NCBI GenBank assembly: GCA_948527295.1
Contig: CAOSWK010000004.1
Location: 1 to 64,000 of the forward strand
Direction: 5' to 3'
Length of the DNA: 64,000 nucleotides
Origin: an uncultured Eubacteriales bacterium
GTDB taxonomy: Bacteria; Bacillota; Clostridia; Oscillospirales; Acutalibacteraceae
Part shown: piece by piece, positions 35,966 to 45,063 of the stretch
Layout of the letters: each line of letters begins with the position of its first letter
Numbering within the stretch: position 1 is the first letter of the stretch
Notes under the pieces: model-generated
What the model was told of the DNA's origin: nothing
Seen by the model: the letters and a program-made list of their open reading frames with translations, nothing else
Database searches by the model: none
Position numbers and translations under genes: made by a program

Positions 35966-37675
35966 ATGGAGAAAAATGAAAATTATCTGTTATGGTGCAG
36001 CCAGGATCTTTTTGACGCTGACTTGATTGACGAGTTAAATTCCATCCGCGAAAATGATGCTGAAATAACCGAACGGTTTTATAAAGATTTAAGCTTTGGG
36101 ACAGGTGGCCTTCGCGGAATTATCGGCGCTGGGACTAATCGGATAAACGTCTACACTGTTGGCAAGGCGACTCAGGGGCTTGCAAATTATTTGAATAAGA
36201 ATTACAAGAGCCCGAAGGTTGCCATCGCGTACGATAGCCGCATAAAATCTGACGTTTTTGCCAGAGAGGCTGCTAGAATTTTGGCTGCAAACAATATTAA
36301 TGTTGTTATATATCGCGAGCTCATGCCCACTCCGGCGCTATCTTTTGCGGTGCGACACTTAAATTGTACCGCTGGAATCGTAATCACAGCTAGTCACAAC
36401 CCTGCAGAATATAACGGTTACAAGGTTTATGGCGAAGATGGCTACCAAATTGCCAATGATGTCGCCGATGTGGTTCTTAAAGAAATTAACAGTATCGATA
36501 TTTTTAGCGATGTTAAGCGCATGGACTTCAACGATGCCCTAAATAGCGGGATTGTAGAGTACATAGGCGAGGATGACGTCCGTGCCTTTTGGAATGCCGT
36601 TAGCTCGCAAGCTTTAAATAAGGATATTTCTAATAAAGAAAATTTAAAAATAGTTTATACTCCGCTAAACGGCGCCGGACTCCGCTGTGTTACCAATGTT
36701 TTAAAGATGAATGGTTTTTCTGACGTGACGGTTGTTACAAGTCAGGAAAAGCCGGACGGGCACTTTCCGACCTGCCCTTACCCTAATCCCGAGGTTAAAG
36801 AGGCTCTTTGCGAGGGTTTGAAGGTGTGTAAAAGCTGCAACGCGGACATTTTGCTTGCTACCGACCCTGACTGCGACCGCATTGGCATTGCTGTTAAGCA
36901 CGGTGATGGCTACGAGCTTCTTTCTGGTAACGAGGTTGGCGTGCTGCTGTTTGACTACATATGTAAGACGAGGCGCACCAGCAACACGATTCCGCCGGAT
37001 CCGGTTTGCATAAAGACCATTGTTACGACCGATATGGTTTATCCGATTGCCAAGAAGTACGGCGTTCGGGTAATTGACGTGCTGACCGGTTTTAAATTTA
37101 TTGGTGAGCAAATTGGTCTGCTTGAAAAATGCGGCACGGCGGAGCAATACATTTTCGGCTTTGAAGAGAGCTACGGCTATCTCTCTGGCACCCATGTTCG
37201 CGACAAGGACGCCGTAAACGCTGCTTTGCTAATTTGCGAAATGACTGCGTTTTACCGCAACCAAGGCTTGACTCTTATAGACGTTCTTAACAGCCTGTAT
37301 CGCGAATTTGGCCATTATAGGAATGTTTTGAAGAGCTTTACATTTACGGGCAAGAGCGGCTTTGAAAAGATGGAGTCGATTATGACAGAGCTTCGAGAAA
37401 ATCCGCCATCTAACATTAACGGCAAGGCTGTCATTGCGGTTTGCGACTACCTTAATCGCGTTAAAACTGTGATGCATAATTCTAATAAAGAAAAAATCGA
37501 TCTGCCTGCCTCTAACGTTTTGAAGTTTATTCTTGCCGATGATATTTCGATTGTTGTGCGGCCCTCCGGCACAGAGCCAAAGCTGAAGGTTTATATATCC
37601 GTTGTCAGCGACTCTAGCGATAACGCCAAAGAGCTGGCCGATTCCTTTTGTAAATATTTTGAAAATTTATTTTAA
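35966..37675 (+). CDS. pgcA: Phosphoglucomutase / phosphomannomutase (PgcA type)
   Basis: 569 residues. Alpha-D-phosphohexomutase interconverting glucose-1- and glucose-6-phosphate for cell-surface glycan synthesis. The phosphoserine loop TASHNPAEYNGYK, metal loop DPDCDRIG, sugar loop GFEESYGY and phosphate-binding loop RPSGTEPKLK are all intact. The N-terminal RFYKDLSFGTGGLRG matches the Bacillus PgcA group. ATG at 35966 with AAAGGAG five bases upstream; the frame is open to 35870 without a site. Confidence 0.94.
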   Translation: MEKNENYLLWCSQDLFDADLIDELNSIRENDAEITERFYKDLSFGTGGLRGIIGAGTNRINVYTVGKATQGLANYLNKNYKSPKVAIAYDSRIKSDVFAREAARILAANNINVVIYRELMPTPALSFAVRHLNCTAGIVITASHNPAEYNGYKVYGEDGYQIANDVADVVLKEINSIDIFSDVKRMDFNDALNSGIVEYIGEDDVRAFWNAVSSQALNKDISNKENLKIVYTPLNGAGLRCVTNVLKMNGFSDVTVVTSQEKPDGHFPTCPYPNPEVKEALCEGLKVCKSCNADILLATDPDCDRIGIAVKHGDGYELLSGNEVGVLLFDYICKTRRTSNTIPPDPVCIKTIVTTDMVYPIAKKYGVRVIDVLTGFKFIGEQIGLLEKCGTAEQYIFGFEESYGYLSGTHVRDKDAVNAALLICEMTAFYRNQGLTLIDVLNSLYREFGHYRNVLKSFTFTGKSGFEKMESIMTELRENPPSNINGKAVIAVCDYLNRVKTVMHNSNKEKIDLPASNVLKFILADDISIVVRPSGTEPKLKVYISVVSDSSDNAKELADSFCKYFENLF

Positions 37676-37817
37676 ACTAAAATTAAAAATAAAAAGCAGT
37701 TTTGTGGTTCATGGCATTACAGTTTCTCAAAAAGTTGATCTTCGCAACATTGTTTGCAAAATAACCATTGAGTCATGATATAGCAAACCTTTTCTAGTGA
37801 ATTTTTAATTTTTTTTC

Positions 37818-40800
37818 TTAAAGTTTCTTACCTTTTCTGCCACCTCTATAGTTTTCAGAGGTATTATCGTTATTTTTGATATTTGTTGAAATTGTTGTTC
37901 CGCCTGTTAATAGATCAATTCTTTTTCGGCGATTTTTTGCTCCAGGTACTACAGACAAAGGCAATTCTTTATACTTTTTTACCGTATTGCTAGGTGTGCC
38001 TGATACTTGGCTTTCATCATTATTTGTGTTTTGTCTTTTAACCGCATTTTCTTGCGAAGCTGTCAAAGTTTTATTGTATTCTGCGTCTACGTTTGCTACA
38101 TCTTTAGAATATTTTATGGCTGACTCTTTGTCTAAATCTAGAAGGATCAAAAATTCTTTATCATTATTTTTATTAAAATCTGATAAAAGTGTGACCTGCT
38201 CTAGCAAGGATAATTCGTTAAAATTATCTGGGCGTGTATACTTAATTTTTGGAGAAACAAAATGGTAATATATGTTTTCTAAATTTCTTGCTTTTTCAAT
38301 ATTTTTTGAGGTAACTGGTAAGTTAGAAAATACAAATGTTTCTAAATAAGGGTCACGTTTTATTAAAGATGCATAGTGATCTAAATCAGTTAAAAAATTA
38401 AAACTAGATTGAGTGCCCTCGTCGTCATTTAATTCGTCTAAACTATTTACTTTATTTCCTATTTCTATTAATTTGTCTATATTTTTTTCGTCAGTTAAAT
38501 TTGAATCTTTTTTAAAATAAACTTTTTGCATATCGGCGTCATTTATGTTGTTTTGATAAAAATTTCTAACAAGGTTCAAATTTTCATGCTCTTTCCGCGC
38601 AGCACTTGGGGGAAGCACAAAGCCCCCATATTCACTGTCATAATTTTTTGCACATACGATTTTCTTTATATCTCTAATAAAGTTTTCTCTATTAGAAATA
38701 TTATTGATATCGTTATTTGCCCTTTCAATAGTTTCTGCCAAACGATCAATCAGCTGAACAAAAGATAAATTCTCATCAGAATTAACAATATAACCAACCT
38801 TAGGACGAATGCCATTTTTAAAACAAAATTCATTCATTTTTGTATTCATTGTGTCATCTGCACTATCAAAGGTATCAGTTGCTGCATTATAAGTTGCTTT
38901 TATAATATTAGTAAAATCAACTACAAAAAATCTTCTGCTATCATCCAAATCATCAAAACTATTTATTTTTTCTAATGTGTTATATATGTGGCTTAATTGA
39001 TCTTGCATAGGCAAATTATGGTCAACCGCTTCATAATGAACTTTAAAAAGTTTTTTACCATCAAGTATATGCTGTTTTCCCTTTTCGTCTAATCCGTGCA
39101 CTTCGCCATCGGAATCCATCGAACAGGAAATTAAATCTATATTATATACTTTTTTTACAGCTGCTTTTAAATCGGCGGAACTTAAGTTAGCTTGATTTGC
39201 TAACTTAGTCGATGCTGCCTTTTTTGTTGTAATAATAGTTTTAGTTTCTTTTGACGTGGACTCGTTCGTAAAAGAAGCTTCTGAATTAGATACAGGACTT
39301 ACGGGCTCAGCTTCATCTGGACTTGCTGAAGAAGTCTCTAAATTAACAGGCGCAGCAGTTGTCTCATTTGGAGAGGAAGCAGCCGCAGATGGATTAACTA
39401 CAGGAGGAGCTGCTACGTTTTCATTTGCAGGAGTAGTCTCTGAATTAACTGTTGCTGCAGCTGCACTTTCAGAGGATGCTCCTGCGTTGGCTGCAAGGTC
39501 TGTATTAGTGGATTCATCTTTCGAAGAAGTCCCTGGATTAACTATGGGCTGGTTAGCTGCGTTTATGTTTGCGGAGAAAGCCCCTAAATTAATTATAGGA
39601 CTTGCGGCTTCAGCTTCGTTTGTACTTGCTAAATTAGTGCTAGGTGCTTCATTTGAAGAAGACTCTTGCTTAGCTCCTGGCTCGTTACCGCTGTTAACAT
39701 TATCTGCCGCTGAGTTTTTGTGGGTAAATTTAGCTTGTCTATTTGCTAACCTATTTTTCATATCATCATCTAAATGTAAAAAAGGTAGATCTTGAGACAA
39801 AACATCGTTCATCTGATCGTTTAAACTTCGAAAATCCGAGTCTTGTCCGCTATTATTTGTATGCACGTTCGTTCCCATATCTGAACCGTTATATGTTGAA
39901 GATTCAAAACTAGTTTCAGGTGTATTGTTGTCATTTTTTGATAATAAAGTAGAGATCTTTTTCCAAGCTTCTCCAGCCATTGCAGAAAGTTTATTAGCAA
40001 TTTTTACAGCGGATTTTTTAACTGAAGATCTAGTTATTTTATTCACGTCTGCATTTTGATTTGGCAAAGAGCTTTCAGGTGCAGGTTTTGAGCTTAAATT
40101 TAAACCTGAAAAATTTATATTTGACTGTTTTTGGGGTTGTGCAACATACCATTTGTGGATTGAGTTAAGTTCTTTGATCTGGTTTTCATTTGGGATTGTT
40201 CCCTTAAGATAGTAAGTACCATTTATGGTGTTTTCAACTAAATGTTTTCCTACTGATTGAACGGCTTCATTAAACCACTTTAAGTCTTGTTCAGGCACTT
40301 GGGATATACTTTTTATATTATTTTTTTTCATATAATTAACTAGGTAATCCTTTTCCTGCTCCTCGATGCTTTTTCCACCAAAGATAGTTGGTGCAAAACT
40401 TTTTATTTTTGATGGTTTAAATTTATTAAATCCGGATAAGTCTTTTCTTTGTGCTGAGTGATTACTTTGAGGAGATTGGCTAGATTGTTGAGTTTTTACC
40501 TCAGCTCCAGCAATAAAGTTAGGAGCAAAAGGTGCAAAAGCTAGAAGAAACGTCAAGCCAACTAACCCTTTTTTAGGCAAAGAGCCACCACTTACATTTA
40601 ATAGATCTTTTTCATCTAGTTCAGAAAATATTTCATTCGCATAATCCAAAAAATCTTTTGTGGTAAAATCAAATCCAGCTTCCTTTGCAATCGGAATAAT
40701 TTTTGTATTAATTATGTTTTCATAATTTTTAAGATTTGTATCAATACGCTGTAATTCATTTTTTGCTTTTTCTAATTTTTGACTTAAATTTTTATTTGAC

Positions 40801-40841
40801 TCTACCCTTTCCAAAAACTTCTTAACATTTTCAACTGACAT
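37818..40841 (-). CDS. Giant Nif11-leader (double-glycine) protein 2
   Basis: 1007 residues. Residues 1-86 form a Nif11-type leader: SVENVKKFL at the start, AGFDFTTKDF in the middle and LLNVSGG at 80-86. A hydrophobic stretch follows (about 90-112). A module at about 152-235 carries EEQ, LVNYMKKNNIKSISQVP and NGTYYLKG. Low-complexity Ala/Ser/Asn/Glu/Pro repeats fill about 390-545. A central domain near 560-830 shares the VC[AS]K[NH]Y motif with protein 3. The C-terminus is basic (RRKR, GGRKGKK). Only three cysteines are evident. ATG at 40841 with GGGGGG eight bases upstream. It stands alone between pgcA and a dehydratase gene under its own promoter. Export by a C39-peptidase transporter is inferred; the function is unknown. 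Confidence 0.88.
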   Translation of the reverse strand: MSVENVKKFLERVESNKNLSQKLEKAKNELQRIDTNLKNYENIINTKIIPIAKEAGFDFTTKDFLDYANEIFSELDEKDLLNVSGGSLPKKGLVGLTFLLAFAPFAPNFIAGAEVKTQQSSQSPQSNHSAQRKDLSGFNKFKPSKIKSFAPTIFGGKSIEEQEKDYLVNYMKKNNIKSISQVPEQDLKWFNEAVQSVGKHLVENTINGTYYLKGTIPNENQIKELNSIHKWYVAQPQKQSNINFSGLNLSSKPAPESSLPNQNADVNKITRSSVKKSAVKIANKLSAMAGEAWKKISTLLSKNDNNTPETSFESSTYNGSDMGTNVHTNNSGQDSDFRSLNDQMNDVLSQDLPFLHLDDDMKNRLANRQAKFTHKNSAADNVNSGNEPGAKQESSSNEAPSTNLASTNEAEAASPIINLGAFSANINAANQPIVNPGTSSKDESTNTDLAANAGASSESAAAATVNSETTPANENVAAPPVVNPSAAASSPNETTAAPVNLETSSASPDEAEPVSPVSNSEASFTNESTSKETKTIITTKKAASTKLANQANLSSADLKAAVKKVYNIDLISCSMDSDGEVHGLDEKGKQHILDGKKLFKVHYEAVDHNLPMQDQLSHIYNTLEKINSFDDLDDSRRFFVVDFTNIIKATYNAATDTFDSADDTMNTKMNEFCFKNGIRPKVGYIVNSDENLSFVQLIDRLAETIERANNDINNISNRENFIRDIKKIVCAKNYDSEYGGFVLPPSAARKEHENLNLVRNFYQNNINDADMQKVYFKKDSNLTDEKNIDKLIEIGNKVNSLDELNDDEGTQSSFNFLTDLDHYASLIKRDPYLETFVFSNLPVTSKNIEKARNLENIYYHFVSPKIKYTRPDNFNELSLLEQVTLLSDFNKNNDKEFLILLDLDKESAIKYSKDVANVDAEYNKTLTASQENAVKRQNTNNDESQVSGTPSNTVKKYKELPLSVVPGAKNRRKRIDLLTGGTTISTNIKNNDNTSENYRGGRKGKKL
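39250..39680 (-). repeat. Degenerate low-complexity repeat in giant protein 2
   Basis: Minus-strand coding for repeated units of the type (E/N)TS.A..NE..A.P.VN(P/L). The pattern is Ala/Ser/Asn/Pro-rich, as in surface-protein linkers. The long plus-strand frame here is an antisense shadow. Confidence 0.7.
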
Positions 40842-40877
40842 AAATATCACCCCCCTTCTTTAATTTTAACCAAATGT

Positions 40878-40906
40878 ATATTATCATAAATCATTGTTTT
40901 TGTCAA
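40878..40906 (-). promoter_or_regulatory. Promoter of giant protein 2 (TTGACA-17-TAATAT, extended -10)
   Basis: On the minus strand TTGACA (40901-40906), a 17-base spacer ending TTTATGA, then TAATAT (40878-40883). Same architecture as at giant genes 1 and 3. The rest of the 40907-41157 gap is AT-rich and shows no gene or clear terminator. Confidence 0.7.
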
Positions 40907-41157
40907 TATATTATAACAAAATAATGTTTATTATAAAAAATCAAAAATAAGTTTGTACAATCCTATTTAGCAAGTAGCAAAGGGCCTAGTGTGGAAACAT
41001 ACCGTACATACACTGCATTACATTGTGAGTTGTTTACTTGGTTGTCGATAAAAAAAGTTCCAAATTGATTTTTTATATTTTTAAAGGTTCCCACAGTTTA
41101 GGTTTATTAATTTTTACATAGAGATAGAGACCTATAAAAATAATTATTTTTATTTGG

Positions 41158-43014
41158 TTAAGCGTCGTTTTGCTTATGATTAAACGTCGGAACCATTTTT
41201 GCCAACGTTTTTTCGATCATAGCTTTATCGTTTATTTGAGAATAATCATAAAGCAGGCGCAGCTGCTCGTTAAACTCGTCCTGATCAAAATCTATGGAGC
41301 TGCCTATATATATCTTCTTGCTTTTGGTCTTTTTCATGCCCTCTTCGCCCATCAGCAGCTCTTCAAACAGCTTCTCGCCCGGCCGCAAGCCCGTGTACTC
41401 TATTTTTATGTCTTTGTTTGGAACAAGCCCCGAAAGCCGTATCAAATTCTCAGCCAGGTCCTTTATCTTAACAGGTTCGCCCATGTCCAAAACGAAAATC
41501 TCGCCGCCCTTGGCAAATCCTCCGGCCGTTAATACCAGCGAAATCGCCTCTGGAATCGTCATAAAGTACCGAATAATCTCTGGGTGAGTCACCGTAACAG
41601 GCCCGCCGTTTTTTATCTGCTCTTTAAAAAGCGGAATCACCGAACCGTTGGATCCCAGCACGTTGCCAAATCGAACCGCTACAAACTTGGTTTTGCTAAG
41701 CTTGTTCATGCTTTGCACGATCATCTCGCAAATCCTCTTGGTTGCGCCCATGATATTCGTCGGGTTGACGGCTTTGTCAGTAGAGATCAAAACAAAAGTC
41801 TTCACGTTGTGTTTGTCCGCCAGCGAGACGACGTTTAGCGTGCCAAAAACGTTATTTTTTACGGCCTCTTCGGGGTTGTACTCCATCAAAGGCACGTGCT
41901 TGTGCGCCGCGGCGTGAAAAATCACATCTATGTTTTTATCTTCAAATATTTTTTCAAGCTTAGCTTTGTCGCGAATAGAAGCAATCTGCACCTCAAAATT
42001 CAGGCTGTCGCCATATTCTCGGACCAATTCCTGCTGAATCTCATACGCGTTGTTCTCGTATATATCCAAAATTATGATATTCTTCGGCGACAACTTAGCA
42101 ACCTGGCGGCACAATTCCGAGCCAATGGACCCTCCCCCGCCAGTAACCATCACAACTTTATTGCGAATATAGTCGCCGTATTTTTCAGGGTCAAAGATAA
42201 TCGGCTCGCGGCCAAGCAGATCTTCAACCTCAACCTGGCGAATCTCCGCTGTGACGGGCTTGCTGGACGCCACCAAATTATAAATATTGGGGACAATTTT
42301 CACCTCTAAGTTCGTCCGGGCGCAGATGTCCAAAATTCGCTTTTTTTCGTTAACCGGCAAAACAGCAATCGCAAAGAGGATTACCTCTATGTCGTACTTT
42401 TCGCAAACATACGGAATCTCGCTCGTGGTGCCAACAACCTTTAGTCCCGCTATCTTCCTACCGATCTTTTCGTTATCGTCGTCCACCAGGCAAACCGGTA
42501 CATAATTGTTGTCCGGCGACTTAGAAAACTCCGACAGCATCAACAAAGCCGCCTCTCCAGCCCCCACAACAAGCATCCTTCGCTTGGCTTTATTAGGAAA
42601 ATTTCGCCGCTCAATCATCCGGTCAATCCGATAAACCAGCCGAAACATGAACATCACAAAAGTAGACAAAATCGCCATCAAAACAAAAGTTCGGATTCCA
42701 AGGTGAATGTCAAAAGCCAATGAAGCCGCGCAAAATGCGAAGTTTGCCAAAACCGTTGCAAGCCCAACGTAAAAAAAGTCCTCTATATCGGCGTAGCGCC
42801 AGATTTTATCATAGAGCCGGAACAAAATAAATATAACGCTGAAGCAGACGTTTAAAATGGCCAAACTCTTCAAAAACTCCGGCTCGTAGCCCTTAAGCGA
42901 AAAGCAATTTCGATTAATTGCAAACGAAAAATAAAAAGAAAAATTCCAAATGATAAAATCGCAGAAAAAAAGTAGGTATTTTCTCAATCTTTTTAATTTA
43001 TTGTACAATCGCAT
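41158..43014 (-). CDS. Membrane-bound nucleotide-sugar 4,6-dehydratase (CapD/WbpM/PglF type)
   Basis: About 618 residues. Four N-terminal membrane helices, then a first nucleotide-binding region (LVVGAGEAALLML) and the catalytic Rossmann domain (VTGGGGSIGSELCRQ). HAAAHKHVPLME, STDKAVNPTNIMGATKR and FGNVLGSNGSVIPLF are hallmark motifs of UDP-N-acetylglucosamine 4,6-dehydratases, first step to UDP-bacillosamine or related sugars. The start is uncertain: ATG 43014 after GAAGGTG, or TTG/GTG up to 43029. No other surface-sugar genes are adjacent except pgcA 3.5 kb away. Confidence 0.93.
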   Translation of the reverse strand: MRLYNKLKRLRKYLLFFCDFIIWNFSFYFSFAINRNCFSLKGYEPEFLKSLAILNVCFSVIFILFRLYDKIWRYADIEDFFYVGLATVLANFAFCAASLAFDIHLGIRTFVLMAILSTFVMFMFRLVYRIDRMIERRNFPNKAKRRMLVVGAGEAALLMLSEFSKSPDNNYVPVCLVDDDNEKIGRKIAGLKVVGTTSEIPYVCEKYDIEVILFAIAVLPVNEKKRILDICARTNLEVKIVPNIYNLVASSKPVTAEIRQVEVEDLLGREPIIFDPEKYGDYIRNKVVMVTGGGGSIGSELCRQVAKLSPKNIIILDIYENNAYEIQQELVREYGDSLNFEVQIASIRDKAKLEKIFEDKNIDVIFHAAAHKHVPLMEYNPEEAVKNNVFGTLNVVSLADKHNVKTFVLISTDKAVNPTNIMGATKRICEMIVQSMNKLSKTKFVAVRFGNVLGSNGSVIPLFKEQIKNGGPVTVTHPEIIRYFMTIPEAISLVLTAGGFAKGGEIFVLDMGEPVKIKDLAENLIRLSGLVPNKDIKIEYTGLRPGEKLFEELLMGEEGMKKTKSKKIYIGSSIDFDQDEFNEQLRLLYDYSQINDKAMIEKTLAKMVPTFNHKQNDA

Positions 43015-43110
43015 ACGCACCTTCACCAAACTTTTGACTTTCTTTTAATTTCAACACACTAAAAATTATACACGAAATGCGCATTATTTTCAAGTTCCTG
43101 CCGGCTAGCG

Positions 43111-44181
43111 CTATTTGTTTAAGTTTGGTTCTTTAAAGTCAAACTGCCTATAGAACTGCTTGGTTTCGGGGATTCTCTTCACTGCGGACTGATTTTTGGC
43201 CAACAATCTAGTAATATCGTATAAATCCACCCAAATTTCGTTGTTGCTTTCTTTTTGAGACTCGTCAAAAACAAGCTCCAGCCCCACATGCAGGTGGCTG
43301 GTTTCGATGTTGTTCACGTTTTCGTTTGGACTGTAGCCTGTTCTGCCCACGTAGCCGATGACGTCGCCCGCCTTTACCACTTTGCCTTCGCAGAGCTCCT
43401 CGTGGAAGGGTTTATCCTTCCTTAAATGGGCGTAATAGTAATACCTTTTTTTGTCAAAACTGCGAATGCCGACCCGCCAGCCTCCGTACTGATTCCAGCC
43501 CATTATCTCTACGGTTCCGGACTCTATTGCAATTGCCGGTGTGCCGACTGCTGCCATCATGTCGTGCCCCAGGTGTGGACGCGCGTAACCGTAACTTCTG
43601 GATGCTCCAAAATCGTCATAGTGCTGGTACGGAAAAGTCTTGGCAATGGGCAAAAAGGCTTTTAGACCGTACTTATCTTCAAAAACAGGTTCTCCGTTTT
43701 CGCCAGTGCCTACCTGAATGCTATAATCGCCGAGAAATTCCCCCAAAACCGCGGTATACACGTCTTTATAATATTTAAAATATTTCATCTTTGCGGTCAA
43801 GTCCTCGAGGCTTTTGCCGTTTTTTAATTCTTCGACCACCGCATCCATGTCCTTTGCTTTATAATGGCTTTTAAAGTCCCCGCCATATTTTGCCGACAAA
43901 TACGCCAAAACGTTTATCCAGCTTATTTTTACCTCCTTTTCGTGGCTTTCTATATCTACCTTCATGGCCTTTTCTAGCGCCTCGTACGGAACTTTAAACT
44001 CTGCGTACTTTATAAAATTTTTCTTACCTTGCTCGTCCTCAACCTGCTTCGACTCATTTACCGCCATGACGCCATCTCTGCTGCCAATATTGCTTATAGA
44101 AAATATCCCTGCAATTATCGGAACAACCACCACAAGCAGCGCCACGCCTATATATTTTTTATTTAAGATTTTATAAATCAC
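43111..44181 (-). CDS. Membrane-anchored M23 family metallopeptidase
   Basis: About 356 residues. One N-terminal membrane helix, a helical domain of about 130 residues, and a C-terminal lysostaphin-type domain. Zinc ligands are visible in HLGHD and HLHVGL. Acts on peptidoglycan peptides outside the cell. I chose the GTG at 44181 (VIYKILNKKY) preceded by GGGTGAT; the frame is open to 44316. In a spore former it could be a SpoIIQ-like protein, but the helical insert makes this uncertain. Confidence 0.88.
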   Translation of the reverse strand: MIYKILNKKYIGVALLVVVVPIIAGIFSISNIGSRDGVMAVNESKQVEDEQGKKNFIKYAEFKVPYEALEKAMKVDIESHEKEVKISWINVLAYLSAKYGGDFKSHYKAKDMDAVVEELKNGKSLEDLTAKMKYFKYYKDVYTAVLGEFLGDYSIQVGTGENGEPVFEDKYGLKAFLPIAKTFPYQHYDDFGASRSYGYARPHLGHDMMAAVGTPAIAIESGTVEIMGWNQYGGWRVGIRSFDKKRYYYYAHLRKDKPFHEELCEGKVVKAGDVIGYVGRTGYSPNENVNNIETSHLHVGLELVFDESQKESNNEIWVDLYDITRLLAKNQSAVKRIPETKQFYRQFDFKEPNLNK

Positions 44182-44349
44182 CCAATCACCCGCAGTTGAA
44201 TAGTATAATTTATATATATTCCGCAGCCCACCGCGCTTATGCAAAATAAATCGATTAATTTGGGCTCTTACTGCCGCATTGCTGTTGACTTTTTGGGCAA
44301 AAAATTGTAAAATCATTTTAGTATGAACTGTGTTTAGGAGTTGAATTTT

Positions 44350-44670
44350 ATGAATAACGAATTTACCGCAGATTTAATTACGCTTATCGACGACGACGGA
44401 ATCGAACATTCCTTTGAAATTTTAGACGTGATCGAAAATGACGACGGCTGCTTTTATGCTTTGCTTCCTCAAAATAATGGTGGCACCGAGGGTAGCGTTA
44501 ATAGGCTTGACGATAGCGACTCTTATTATATATTTGAGGCCCTTTACGAAGACGGGGAGCAAGTTCTGGCCGAGGTTGAAGACGACGCTATGTTAAAAAA
44601 ATTAGCGGATTCCTTTGAAACTCATTTTGAAGACATGTATGGCTGCAATGAGAACAATCAAAATTTTTAG
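44350..44670 (+). CDS. DUF1292 family protein
   Basis: 106 residues, strongly acidic. ITLIDDDGIEHSFEILDVIE and the later EDDAMLKKLADSFE fit DUF1292 (YrzB-type), small cytoplasmic proteins common in Firmicutes with no known role. AGGAG lies ten bases before the ATG at 44350. Upstream of the 6S RNA promoter. Confidence 0.88.
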   Translation: MNNEFTADLITLIDDDGIEHSFEILDVIENDDGCFYALLPQNNGGTEGSVNRLDDSDSYYIFEALYEDGEQVLAEVEDDAMLKKLADSFETHFEDMYGCNENNQNF

Positions 44671-44689
44671 ACATTTTACATTAAATAGC

Positions 44690-44718
44690 TTTACATTTTT
44701 AAAGTTTTATGTTATAAT
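44690..44718 (+). promoter_or_regulatory. Promoter of 6S RNA
   Basis: TTTACA (44690-44695), 17-base spacer, TATAAT (44713-44718). A near-consensus sigma-A promoter with no open frame behind it. Confidence 0.8.
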
Positions 44719-44724
44719 TGCAGC

Positions 44725-44920
44725 ATAATTAAATCCTGCCCGATTCGCGGACCGTGTTGTATAACCCTACAAACATATGATTGGGAGCTTCGCTCTCTAG
44801 GTGAATTGCAGACCTCCCGATTTTTCGGACGAAGGGAGCGTGAAGCCTATAGGCTGGCACCCACCTGCTTTTTGGTAGGCAGGTTATCATAAACACGTTA
44901 CGGTTGGGTGGGGCTTTTTT
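44725..44920 (+). ncRNA. ssrS: 6S RNA (RNA polymerase regulator)
   Basis: About 195 bases directly after a strong promoter and ending in a T-run. ACCGTGTTGTATAACC near the 5' side can pair with AAACACGTTACGGTT near the 3' side to make the long closing stem. GGCTGGCACCCACCTGC with the CCTGC/GCAGG hairpin near 44869-44883 fits the 3' half of Firmicutes 6S RNA. The open central bubble expected of 6S lies between. The call rests on recalled motifs and pairing, not a covariance search. Confidence 0.75.
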
Positions 44921-44937
44921 ATTAAATTTTGACCTTA

Positions 44938-44964
44938 GTATCCCTTTTTTAAGGGATTTTTTAT
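44938..44964 (+). terminator. Terminator after 6S RNA
   Basis: ATCCCTT, short loop, AAGGGAT, then a run of T. It is a second stop signal after the one at the end of the 6S RNA itself. Confidence 0.7.
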
Positions 44965-45063
44965 TGCCCAAAACACAAAACGCGCGATAATTAGTGCAAA
45001 AACTTGATCTGTGTTATAATTGAGTTAACAAATGTGCAGTCGCTGCTTTAAGGGGAGTGCTTT

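Noticed and set aside
39256..39795. Plus-strand frame of 179 codons, hydrophobic and Ala-rich
   Set aside because: Antisense shadow of the Ala/Ser repeat in giant protein 2. A similar one at 61337-61870 opposes the repeat of giant protein 3.
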